Source: JBLKSS01 sp047607725
GTDB taxonomy: Bacteria > Pseudomonadota > Gammaproteobacteria > Enterobacterales > Enterobacteriaceae
Assembly (NCBI RefSeq): GCF_047607725.1
Contig: NZ_JBLKSS010000049.1
Coordinates: 1 to 13,573 of the forward strand
Length of the DNA: 13,573 nt
Reading direction: 5' to 3'
The notes under the pieces were generated by a model. The model searched no databases, had not been told where the DNA came from, and saw only the letters and a list, made by a program, of their open reading frames with translations. A program made the translations under genes and the position numbers. Positions 1-6,233 of the stretch are shown here, piece after piece. Position 1 is the stretch's first letter. Every line of letters begins with the position of its first letter.

Positions 1-120
1 TGGATGATCCTCCCCTAAGAACAGCGTGTACCACTTTTCCGTTACACCGTTCAAGCATTCAAAATAAATGAAGTGCTCCTGTGTTTTTGCAAACAATTCT
101 GGACTGTCCAAAATAGCCAT
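1..120 (-). CDS. Unrecognised protein, N-terminal part only (runs off the left edge)
   Basis: An open frame on the minus strand begins with ATG at 120-118 and stays open for 40 codons to the window edge. It starts MAILDSPELFAKTQEHF, followed by an aromatic-rich stretch. I do not recognise the family, and no motif or signal peptide is visible. By count the 120 bases are about 42% G+C, lower than the neighbouring permease genes, which suggests foreign origin. No strong Shine-Dalgarno is seen upstream. Repeats of ATTCTGGACT flank the start codon. The frame diverges from the permease gene that begins about 50 bases away and appears to have displaced that gene's 5' end. It could be a phage or island gene, or a chance frame; only 40 codons can be judged. 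Confidence 0.4.
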   Translation of the reverse strand, partial: MAILDSPELFAKTQEHFIYFECLNGVTEKWYTLFLGEDHP

Positions 121-169
121 TTTTTAGAGTTCAAAGGAGTCCAGAATTGACTGCAAATTAGTCCAGAAT
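96..169. repeat. Three copies of a 10-bp operator-like repeat
   Basis: The ten bases ATTCTGGACT occur on the plus strand at 96-105 and, in the opposite orientation, at 138-147 and 160-169. The two like-oriented copies start 22 bp apart, about two helical turns. The third lies 42 bp from the nearer of them, about four turns, in inverted orientation inside the first codons of the minus-strand frame. The arrangement surrounds that frame's start, as expected for a repressor or activator binding region. No function is proven, and the cluster could instead be a scar at an insertion junction. Confidence 0.45.
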
Positions 170-172
170 CTT

Positions 173-1138
173 TTGCATCGCTACAACTATGGCTTTATCG
201 TACGTAAAGGGCTGATGGCCCCCTCTGGGTGGCAGGCAGCGCTGACACGCATGGGGCCGCTGCTGCTGATCGCCGCCAGCCTGATGGTGGCGTTCAGCGC
301 CGGTTTGTGGAACCTGGGTGGCGACGGGCAGTTCATGCTAGGCGCCGTACTGGCGTCGGCCATCGCGCCGGCGCTGTTGTCCCATGGCGTTTCCCTAGGA
401 ATAACCCTGTCCTTGGCGCTGATGGCCGGGGCGCTGGGCGGCGTACTGTGGGGCCTGCTGCCGGCGGTGCTGAAAATCTGGCGCAACATCAACGAAATCA
501 TTACTAGCCTGATGATGTCTTTTCTCGGCGTTTCGCTGGCCAATGTGCTGGTCAAGCTACTGCTGGCGGATCCGGCCACCACCGTGCCGCAAACCCGTAA
601 TCTGCCCTGGGAACAACGGCTACCGATGCTGTTCGGCGGTCAGGTTTCCAGCGGCCTATTGCTCGGTCTGCTGGCGATAGTGTTGGTGCACGCTGTGATA
701 AACCATACCGCGTTCGGCCTGCGCCTACGGGTGATGGGCGCCAACCTGCGCGCGGCGATACATGCCGGACTGCCGGTCGGCGCGCTGACGCTTGCGGTGT
801 TCGCGCTGTCCGCCGGGCTGGCGGGAGCGGTTGAGATCATCGGTATACAGGGCAACGTGCGCGCCGATTGGAATCCGGCCTATAGCCTGGTCGTCGTGCC
901 GCTGGTGTTTCTCGCGCAATTCAACGGCTTTGGCAGTATCGCCCTGGTATTCGTCTTCTCGGTGCTCTCCATCGGCAGCGAAAGCGCGGCGCGGCGGATG
1001 GACGTACCCAACCATTTCACCTTGTTGACCGTAGCGCTGCTGTTGATCGTGCCGGGATTGACCCGTCTGGCGGTCGCCAGGCTGCGGCAAGCGCTGCGTC
1101 ATCGGGTGCTGCGTAACACCACTCAGGGCGGCGCCTAG
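173..1138 (+). CDS. BMP-family ABC transporter permease, probably 5'-truncated
   Basis: This is an inner-membrane permease subunit of the type that works with a BMP-family lipoprotein, related to nucleoside and simple-sugar importers. The protein is very hydrophobic, with many membrane segments. The family signature AFSAGLWNLGGDGQF sits at about residues 40-54. A cytoplasmic coupling-loop-like stretch, GLRLRVMGANLRAAIHAGL, lies further on. In the family the Gly-rich signature is normally preceded by more sequence, including one or more membrane helices, so the N-terminus seems missing. The only available start is a TTG at 173 just after the foreign-looking left-edge sequence, with no good ribosome site. 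I infer a truncated gene. The frame is otherwise uninterrupted to 1138, and the second permease follows after 19 bp with a good ribosome site, so the two formed one operon. The substrate cannot be told from sequence. Confidence 0.75.
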   Translation: MHRYNYGFIVRKGLMAPSGWQAALTRMGPLLLIAASLMVAFSAGLWNLGGDGQFMLGAVLASAIAPALLSHGVSLGITLSLALMAGALGGVLWGLLPAVLKIWRNINEIITSLMMSFLGVSLANVLVKLLLADPATTVPQTRNLPWEQRLPMLFGGQVSSGLLLGLLAIVLVHAVINHTAFGLRLRVMGANLRAAIHAGLPVGALTLAVFALSAGLAGAVEIIGIQGNVRADWNPAYSLVVVPLVFLAQFNGFGSIALVFVFSVLSIGSESAARRMDVPNHFTLLTVALLLIVPGLTRLAVARLRQALRHRVLRNTTQGGA

Positions 1139-1157
1139 CGTCGGCGAAGGAGAAAAA

Positions 1158-2003
1158 ATGGAGGGGTTGACCAGCGGTTTTGTCACGTCCTTACTGATGG
1201 GGGGCCATCGTCGCCGGCATCCCGCTGTTGCTGGCTGGGCGGGGTGAGCAACTGTCGGAAAAGGCCGGCGTGCTGAATATCGGTTTGGAAGGAATGATGC
1301 TGGCCGGCGCCTGGTTGGGATTCTTGGTGGCCTGGCGCCATGATTCAATGGCGTTGGGCTTAGGGGCCGGGGCCGCAGGCGGGATGATGGTGGCGGCGCT
1401 AATGGCGGGCCTGTGTCTGTGGCTGCGGCTCAATCAGATAGTCATCGGCATCGCCCTGACCCTTGGCGCCGAGGGTGCAACCACGCTGCTGCTGCAAATG
1501 GCCTTCAGCCATAGCTATCCCCGTCTGGGCGGCGTCGACACCCTCAGCGTGCCGTGGCTTGCCAACCTGCCGGTTTTCGGCAAAGCCCTGTTCGTGCAGC
1601 CGCTGGTCGTGTATTTGGCCGTGGGGTGCGTCCCGCTGCTGGCCTGGCTTTATCACGCCAGCAACGCCGCGCTGGACGCCGCGGGGGTGAGCGTGCAGGG
1701 AACGCGTACGTTGGCGGTCCTGACGACCGGCGCGCTGGCCGGGCTGGGCGGCGCGTATATGGTGCAGATCGGCGCCGGTATCTTCGTGCCGTTCATGACA
1801 CAGGGCAACGGTTTTATCGCTATTGTGCTGGCGCGCTGCTGTTCGGGGCGTGCCTGTCGATGACTACCGCGCTACAGGTGCTAGGTGTTAATCTCCCTAC
1901 CGACGTTATTCAGATGCTGCCCTTCATCACCGTGATGCTGGTGCTCGTAATGCCACCCGCCACCGATGCCTACATGGCCCTTAAAGCTGCTTTAGCGGCG
2001 TGA
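1158..2003 (+). pseudogene. Second BMP-family ABC transporter permease, broken by two frameshifts
   Basis: This is the partner permease of the gene before it. The start is ATG 1158 behind AAGGAG at 1147-1152. The first codons read MEGLTSGFVTSLLMGG, then the frame is lost. It resumes one base later as IVAGIPLLL from 1207, implying one extra base in the G-run/CC at 1199-1206. The second frame carries the typical EKAGVLNIGLEGMMLAGA motif and runs until about 1833. There one base seems deleted (GCGCGCTG where GCGGCGCTG is expected), and the rest, LLFGACLSMTTALQ onward, continues in the first frame to TGA 2003. The two shifts cancel, so the ancestral gene would have encoded about 281 residues. The last 23 bases overlap the convergent ypeB gene. 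I infer a pseudogene, though homopolymer sequencing error could explain the first shift. Confidence 0.8.
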
Positions 2004-2196
2004 TGAGGCTATCCAGCCCTTCTATCTTTATCGCCAGCGCCAGGATCATGAGCTGGCCCAACCGCCCTTCCGGGAACTCCCCTTTGCGGGCAAACCAGAG
2101 CAAGTAAGGCTCGGGCAGATCGATGAGCATCCGCCCCTGATATTTGCCAAACGGCATCGCGGTATTGGCAATGGCCACCAGATCCTCTTTTTCCAT
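1981..2196 (-). CDS. ypeB: YpeB-like DUF3820 protein
   Basis: This is a small protein of 71 residues, close to the 72-residue E. coli YpeB. It has the recognisable core MPFGKYQGRMLIDLPEPYLLWFARK at residues 14-38 (quoted here in two parts: MPFGKYQGRMLIDLPE then PYLLWFARK). The DUF3820 family has no firmly established role; the fold is thought to be related to nuclease or nucleic-acid-processing associated domains. It lies 22 bases downstream of ligA on the same strand, as in E. coli, and is probably cotranscribed. Its 3' end overlaps the 3' end of the decayed permease on the opposite strand by 23 bases. The reading frame is intact. Confidence 0.9.
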   Translation of the reverse strand: MEKEDLVAIANTAMPFGKYQGRMLIDLPEPYLLWFARKGEFPEGRLGQLMILALAIKIEGLDSLITPLKQL

Positions 2197-2218
2197 TTTC
2201 GCCCCTTTGCGAGTCGGG

Positions 2219-4243
2219 TTATTCCCCCAGAAGACGCATCATTTCCGCCTCATCCATGATCGGAATATTTAATTGCTGAGCCTTGGACAGTTTAGATCCG
2301 GCCGCCTCCCCCGCGATCAGCAGATCGGTTTTGGCGGAAACGCTACCGCTGACCCGAGCGCCGAGCGCCATGAGCCGATCTTTGGCCTCATCCCGCGACA
2401 GGGTGCTGAGCGATCCGGTCAGAACAATGGTCTTACCGGCGAACGGATTATCCCCCGCCGCCGCGGATGCGGCCACAGGCGCCGGCCAATGGATACCTAT
2501 CGTCGGGCTCAACAACTCTCTAATGACCTCAAGGTTATGGCTTTCCTCGAAAAAGTTGCGCATGTGGGTCGCCACAATCTTGCCGATGTCCTGCACCCCT
2601 GTTAGCGAGTCAATATCGGCGGCGGTCAGGGCGTCCAGCGTGCCATAAGCGGCAGCTAGATTAGCGGCCGTCGCCTCGCCCACCTCGCGGATCCCGAGCG
2701 CATAGAGAAAACGCGCGAAGGTGGTCTGTTTGGCCTTTTCCAGCGCATCCAGTAAATTTTGCGCCGATTTCGGCCCCATTCGCTCGAGCCAGGTCAGGAT
2801 CTCTTTCGTCAGCCGGAATAGATCGGCCGGCGTTTTCACCAGCTCACGTTCCACCAGCTGATCGATAATCTTATCCCCCATGCCATCGATGTCCATCGCC
2901 CGACGCGAAACGAAATGCTTCAGCGCTTCCTTTCGTTGCGCGGCGCAGACGAGACCCGCGGTGCAGCGCAATACCGCCTCGCCCTCCACGCGCTCCACGT
3001 CCGAGCCGCAGACCGGGCATTGGGATGGAAACGCCACCGGCCGCGCATCCTCCGGCCGTTCTGAGGAGACAACACCGACGATCTGCGGGATGACATCGCC
3101 GGCGCGGCGGACAATCACCGTATCACCAATCATCAGCCCCAGCCGTTCGACCTCATCGGCGTTGTGCAGGGTGGCATTGCTGACCATGGCGCCAGACACC
3201 AGCACCGGTTCAAGCCGCGCCACCGGGGTAATGGCGCCGGTACGTCCCACCTGGAACTCCACGTCCCGCACCCGGGTCAATTGCTCCTGGGCAGGAAACT
3301 TATAGGCAATGGCCCAGCGCGGCGCGCGGGCGACAAACCCCAAGCGCTGCTGTAGCGCCAGGGAATCCACTTTAATGACCACGCCATCGATATCAAATCC
3401 GAGCGTCGATCGCGCCTCGTGCACGTGTTGATAGAACTCCAGCACTGCGGCGCTGCCGGTGCAGCGGCGAACACGATCGCTAACCGGTACGCCCCAGGCT
3501 TTAAACTGCAGCAGCCGCTCCCAATGACTTTCCGGCAACGCGCCGTCTTCCAGCAGGCCGACGCCGTAGCAATAAAACGTCAAGGGCCGCTTGGCGGTAA
3601 TGGCGGGATCCAGCTGGCGCAAGGAGCCGGCGGCGGCGTTGCGCGGATTGGCGAAAACTTTGCCCCCTTCCCGTTTGGCGGTTTCATTCAGCCGCTGAAA
3701 GCCCGCTTCCGACATGAACACTTCGCCGCGTATCTCCAGCAGGCGCGGCAGGTTGCCGTTATCTTTTAAACGCAGTGGAATGGTGCGAATGGTGCGCACA
3801 TTGGCGGTGATATCCTCGCCGGTGGTGCCGTCGCCGCGGGTGGCGGCTCGCACCAGCTCGCCGTTTTCATACAACAGGCTGACCGCCAGACCGTCCAGTT
3901 TGAGTTCGCAGCAGTAGGTCATGTCGTCATCGCGCTTAAGCCTGTCCCGCACCCGCTTGTCGAACGCCAGGAAACCGGGCTCTTCAAAAACGTTATCCAG
4001 CGAGAGCATCGGCACTTCATGGCGCACTTGGCCGAAGCTGTTCTGCGCCTGCCCTCCGACGCGCTGGCTGGGGGAATCGGCGGTCAGCAGGTCCGGCCGT
4101 TTAGCCTCCAGCTCGCGCAGTTCCGCCATGACCCGGTCATATTCGCTATCGGGCACTTCAGGGGCGGATTCCACGTAGTAGAGGTATTCCCAATGTCGCA
4201 ACTGCTCACGCAGCCGCAGGATCTGTTGTTCTATCTGTTCCAT
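2219..4243 (-). CDS. ligA: NAD+-dependent DNA ligase LigA
   Basis: This essential ligase seals nicks in replication and repair using NAD+. The 674 residues match the usual length (671 in E. coli). The N-terminal Ia domain (MEQIEQQILRLREQL, with a YDRVM stretch) is followed by the adenylation domain, with the nucleotidyl-acceptor lysine K115 in the motif KLDG (115-118). The OB domain follows. A four-cysteine zinc site is seen at C409, C412, C427 and C433. Helix-hairpin-helix repeats come next, then a C-terminal BRCT domain from about residue 595. All key residues are present and the frame is intact. The start ATG 4243 has only a weak ribosome site (TGATGG) but fits the family N-terminus. It lies downstream of zipA past a terminator, and ypeB follows. 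Confidence 0.97.
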   Translation of the reverse strand: MEQIEQQILRLREQLRHWEYLYYVESAPEVPDSEYDRVMAELRELEAKRPDLLTADSPSQRVGGQAQNSFGQVRHEVPMLSLDNVFEEPGFLAFDKRVRDRLKRDDDMTYCCELKLDGLAVSLLYENGELVRAATRGDGTTGEDITANVRTIRTIPLRLKDNGNLPRLLEIRGEVFMSEAGFQRLNETAKREGGKVFANPRNAAAGSLRQLDPAITAKRPLTFYCYGVGLLEDGALPESHWERLLQFKAWGVPVSDRVRRCTGSAAVLEFYQHVHEARSTLGFDIDGVVIKVDSLALQQRLGFVARAPRWAIAYKFPAQEQLTRVRDVEFQVGRTGAITPVARLEPVLVSGAMVSNATLHNADEVERLGLMIGDTVIVRRAGDVIPQIVGVVSSERPEDARPVAFPSQCPVCGSDVERVEGEAVLRCTAGLVCAAQRKEALKHFVSRRAMDIDGMGDKIIDQLVERELVKTPADLFRLTKEILTWLERMGPKSAQNLLDALEKAKQTTFARFLYALGIREVGEATAANLAAAYGTLDALTAADIDSLTGVQDIGKIVATHMRNFFEESHNLEVIRELLSPTIGIHWPAPVAASAAAGDNPFAGKTIVLTGSLSTLSRDEAKDRLMALGARVSGSVSAKTDLLIAGEAAGSKLSKAQQLNIPIMDEAEMMRLLGE

Positions 4244-4260
4244 GATGCACCATCAGCAGC

Positions 4261-4281
4261 AAAAACCCCCGCAAGCGGGGG
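4261..4281 (-). terminator. Intrinsic terminator between zipA and ligA
   Basis: Read on the minus strand, a GC-only stem CCCCCGC/GCGGGGG (4281-4275 paired with 4272-4266, tiny TT loop, or a 5-bp stem with a 6-base loop) is followed at once by TTTTT (4265-4261). This is a typical Rho-independent terminator placed after zipA and about 20 bases before the ligA start, so ligA transcription would depend on read-through or a promoter of its own. Confidence 0.8.
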
Positions 4282-4401
4282 CTGAGGAGTAACGCTATTT
4301 TAGCAGTAACCGTCCGGATAAGCGTAGCCGCAGACGGCGGGCGCTGGTGACACCTCTTCGACCGGTCGGGTTTCGCCGCGGCGCGCCGTTCAATCGCGCG
4401 T

Positions 4402-5370
4402 TCAGGCGCCGGCGTTGGCGTCCAGCACCTGGCGAATGCGCGCTTTATACCCATCCAATTTCTGCGGGGTCATCATGCACCGTTCGTCGTCAAGCACGAC
4501 GCCGCCGCAATCATCGGCGATACGCTGGGCGGATTGCAACATCAGCTTAAAGTTTTGATGGGCATCGCCATAGGAAGGCACCATCATGAACATGGAGATA
4601 CCGGGGGTGGTGAAGTCAGCCATATCGTCAGGATTAAAAGAACCGGGCTTGACCATATTGGCCAGGCTGAACAGCACCGGTCCGCTGCCGGCGGGGTTGA
4701 GATGGCGGTGGAAAATATTCATTTCGCCGAACTGAAAACCGGCCTGCAGCACGCTTTGCAGCAATTCCTCGCCGCCTAATACCGTCCCGTTGTGGGCGGC
4801 GACATGGAGCACCAGCACCGTTTCTTTTTCCCACACCTGCGACGGCGTCGCCGCGTCCACGGGGTCAAGGGCGGCGCGCCCGGCGGCGGGCAGTAGCGGG
4901 TCGTCGTCATACTCCGCATCGTCGCCTGGCGCTACCTGCGCGCGCGCGGGCATAGCGGGCTCGGCAGCGCGGATTTGCGGCGGCTCGCGGTGGGGCCTGG
5001 CGGCGCCGGGAGCGGACTGCCCGTGGCCTTCATCCAGCAGAGGATCGACATCATCATCATCGCGTTCACCCTCGCCGGCGTGGGCAGGGCGTGCGGCGGG
5101 ACGTGAGAACTGCGCGTCGTCGTCGATGCGGCCGATATCCGCGTCGTGGTGGTGGCGCACGCGCGTCACGCGAACTTCACCCACCCCCTCATCCCGCTCA
5201 GACAGCGGCGGCTCGTCCTGATCCTGACGTTCTTGTTTCAGTCGTTTGACCGGGCGGTCGCGAAAAACCGCATAGCGCTCTTTACGGCTGGTCCAGAGAC
5301 CATGTAAAAGTAACGCTATAATCGCGACCGCACCCACGACGATTAATATCAGACGCAAATCCTGCATCAT
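4402..5370 (-). CDS. zipA: Cell division protein ZipA
   Basis: ZipA anchors FtsZ rings to the inner membrane. The 322-residue protein (E. coli 328) opens with MMQDLRLILIVVGAVAIIAL, a single N-terminal membrane helix (about residues 5-25). A basic stretch follows (TSRKER, RDRPVKRLK), then a long linker, and from about 182 the FtsZ-binding domain with NIFHRHL, FSLANMVKPG, DFTTPG and QNFKLMLQSAQ. I chose ATG 5370, which gives the conserved MMQDL start; an in-frame ATG at 5376 would add Met-Ala. The linker is unusual: instead of the Pro/Gln-rich sequence known from E. coli it is rich in Asp, Arg, Ala and His, with DDDDVDPLL at 104-112 and DDDPLL at 155-160. The frame is intact and ligA follows on the same strand. 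Confidence 0.95.
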   Translation of the reverse strand: MMQDLRLILIVVGAVAIIALLLHGLWTSRKERYAVFRDRPVKRLKQERQDQDEPPLSERDEGVGEVRVTRVRHHHDADIGRIDDDAQFSRPAARPAHAGEGERDDDDVDPLLDEGHGQSAPGAARPHREPPQIRAAEPAMPARAQVAPGDDAEYDDDPLLPAAGRAALDPVDAATPSQVWEKETVLVLHVAAHNGTVLGGEELLQSVLQAGFQFGEMNIFHRHLNPAGSGPVLFSLANMVKPGSFNPDDMADFTTPGISMFMMVPSYGDAHQNFKLMLQSAQRIADDCGGVVLDDERCMMTPQKLDGYKARIRQVLDANAGA

Positions 5371-5446
5371 TGCCATCTCAGCTGTTCTAATTCATTGCAC
5401 ATTGCCATAGCGGCAAACATTTACTCTCTTAACTGTATTTGCCTGC

Positions 5447-5466
5447 GTAGACAAGTGCAAGTCTAC
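5447..5466. repeat. Small inverted repeat upstream of zipA
   Basis: GTAGAC at 5447-5452 and GTCTAC at 5461-5466 form a 6-bp inverted repeat around an 8-base centre, about 80 bases upstream of zipA. It could be a regulator site or a chance palindrome. No clear promoter boxes could be assigned around it. Confidence 0.3.
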
Positions 5467-5557
5467 AGGGTACTTTCTGGCAAAAAGAGTTTGGCAAGTT
5501 ATTTTTTGCTGCTTTTTCAGACAAAATGGACCCAGCGGCAGCCATAAACGCTAAAAA

Positions 5558-5606
5558 CGTAAGCGCCCCGTGGAGGACGTCTTGAATTATTGGTGGGTTT
5601 GTTGTA
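5558..5606 (+). repeat. Left 49-bp inverted repeat
   Basis: It begins CGTAAGCGCCCCGTGGAGGA and ends GGTGGGTTTGTTGTA. It is identical, base for base, to the reverse complement of 5849-5897. Identity stops exactly at both edges: the next inner bases are AGAGAC here and TGGCCC in the other copy. Confidence 0.95.
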
Positions 5607-5726
5607 AGAGACAGTAAACCTACGTTACACGCTTATGCTCATTGCATTTTCACATTGTATTGATTTTAATAACTTTTATTTCTATCCCGGTTTGAGTGAT
5701 ATGAAATTAGTGGTTCTGAAGTTTGT

Positions 5727-5760
5727 NATAGTGTCCATTAAAATTTAAGTGGACACTATC
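5727..5760. repeat. Hairpin with 11-bp arms inside the element, one base undetermined
   Basis: NATAGTGTCCA at 5727-5737 pairs with TGGACACTATC at 5750-5760; the N would be G if pairing is perfect. The 12-base centre is itself A/T-rich and nearly palindromic. The TGTCCA...TGGACA core resembles abutted TG/CA-type insertion-sequence ends, or could act as a transcription-stop hairpin. No run of T follows it, so a classic terminator is unlikely. Confidence 0.6.
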
Positions 5761-5848
5761 ATCGCCGGATTATCCATGATCTGACAGCCGTCCCTTATAG
5801 GATGCGGGTTCACTAGGCATCGTAGTGGAGCATATTCTTACCGGGCCA

Positions 5849-5897
5849 TACAACAAACCCACCAATAATTCAAGACGTCCTCCACGGGGCGCTTACG
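5849..5897 (-). repeat. Right 49-bp inverted repeat
   Basis: This is the reverse complement of 5558-5606 without a mismatch. Its outer end falls exactly where similarity of the adjacent minus-strand frame to RfaH stops, and it supplies the TAA that ends that frame. Confidence 0.95.
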
Positions 5898-6051
5898 GAA
5901 ACAGCGGCTCGCAAGTTTCTGTGCGCTTGCCCCGGATGATTTTTTCCAGCGTTACCATCGGCGTCAAACAGGCGACCGCCTGCCGTTCCAGATGTTCTTT
6001 AGCACGCAGTAATTGCCCACGCTTACAATATAATAAATACCAAGCTTCCAT
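5893..6051 (-). pseudogene. rfaH: RfaH transcription antiterminator, truncated to its first 52 codons
   Basis: From ATG 6051 the minus strand encodes MEAWYLLYCKRGQLLRAKEH and continues with clear RfaH sequence, LERQAVACLTPMVTLEKIIR then GKRTETCEPLFP. A TAA contributed by the inverted repeat comes next. E. coli RfaH has 162 residues, so only about the first half of the NusG-like N-terminal domain is left, and the KOW domain is gone. RfaH normally rides on RNA polymerase at ops sites and allows expression of long LPS-core, O-antigen and capsule operons. A 52-residue fragment cannot be expected to work. Its divergent position next to ubiD is the E. coli arrangement, which supports the identity. 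Confidence 0.9.
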
Positions 6052-6198
6052 AGTAACAATTTACCTATCTCATCGAAGACTCAGCATAGCAAAAGCCATA
6101 ACAGATATATAGCACCGAACACCGCCGCCGTGGGGCATCGGAGGGGCTTATTTTTATCGATTTTTGACAAAAGACCAGCAAGGCTGATAAACAGATCT

Positions 6199-6204
6199 TA
6201 TAAT
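6199..6204 (+). promoter_or_regulatory. Possible -10 box of the ubiD promoter
   Basis: TATAAT, a perfect consensus -10 hexamer, lies 30 bases upstream of the ubiD ATG. The only consensus -35 nearby, TTGACA at 6164-6169, is 29 bp upstream, too far for sigma-70 spacing. The true -35 is therefore weak or different. The rest of 6052-6233 is the divergent rfaH/ubiD intergenic region. Confidence 0.4.
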
Positions 6205-6233
6205 GCAGGCTAAATACCGTTCCTGATGATGCT

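Larger units (their letters stand above)
5558..5897. mobile_element. 340-bp element bounded by perfect 49-bp inverted repeats (MITE-like, or duplicated IS ends)
   Basis: The segment has identical 49-bp ends in opposite orientation with 242 bp between them. The interior encodes no convincing protein, is A/T-rich in its left half, and holds a separate short hairpin at 5727-5760. A short non-autonomous element (MITE) or two fused ends of a longer insertion sequence would look like this. No target-site duplication is seen: the left flank reads TAAAAA and the right flank GAAACAG. What lies on the two sides (zipA upstream region, rfaH start) is not adjacent in E. coli. It therefore marks a recombination junction rather than a clean insertion. 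Confidence 0.6.

Noticed and set aside
725..1348. Long minus-strand open frame across the permease pair
   Set aside because: It is antisense to well-matched permease sequence, is rich in Arg/Pro/His as expected of GC-rich shadows, and has no recognisable family.
2880..3305. Plus-strand open frame opposite ligA
   Set aside because: It is antisense to an intact, clearly identified ligase; the Ser/Thr/Arg-rich composition is typical of a shadow frame.
4790..5221. Plus-strand Ser/Arg-rich frame opposite zipA
   Set aside because: It is a shadow of the Asp-rich ZipA linker, with no independent start signal or family.
5607..5848. A transposase gene inside the inverted-repeat element
   Set aside because: The 242-bp interior has no long frame and no recognisable catalytic motif.
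5825..6112. Plus-strand open frame of 95 codons over the right repeat and rfaH remnant
   Set aside because: It crosses an inverted repeat and is antisense to recognisable RfaH sequence; no family is visible.
6164..6204. Consensus TTGACA with TATAAT as one ubiD promoter
   Set aside because: The spacer is 29 bp, far beyond the 16-18 bp used by sigma-70.
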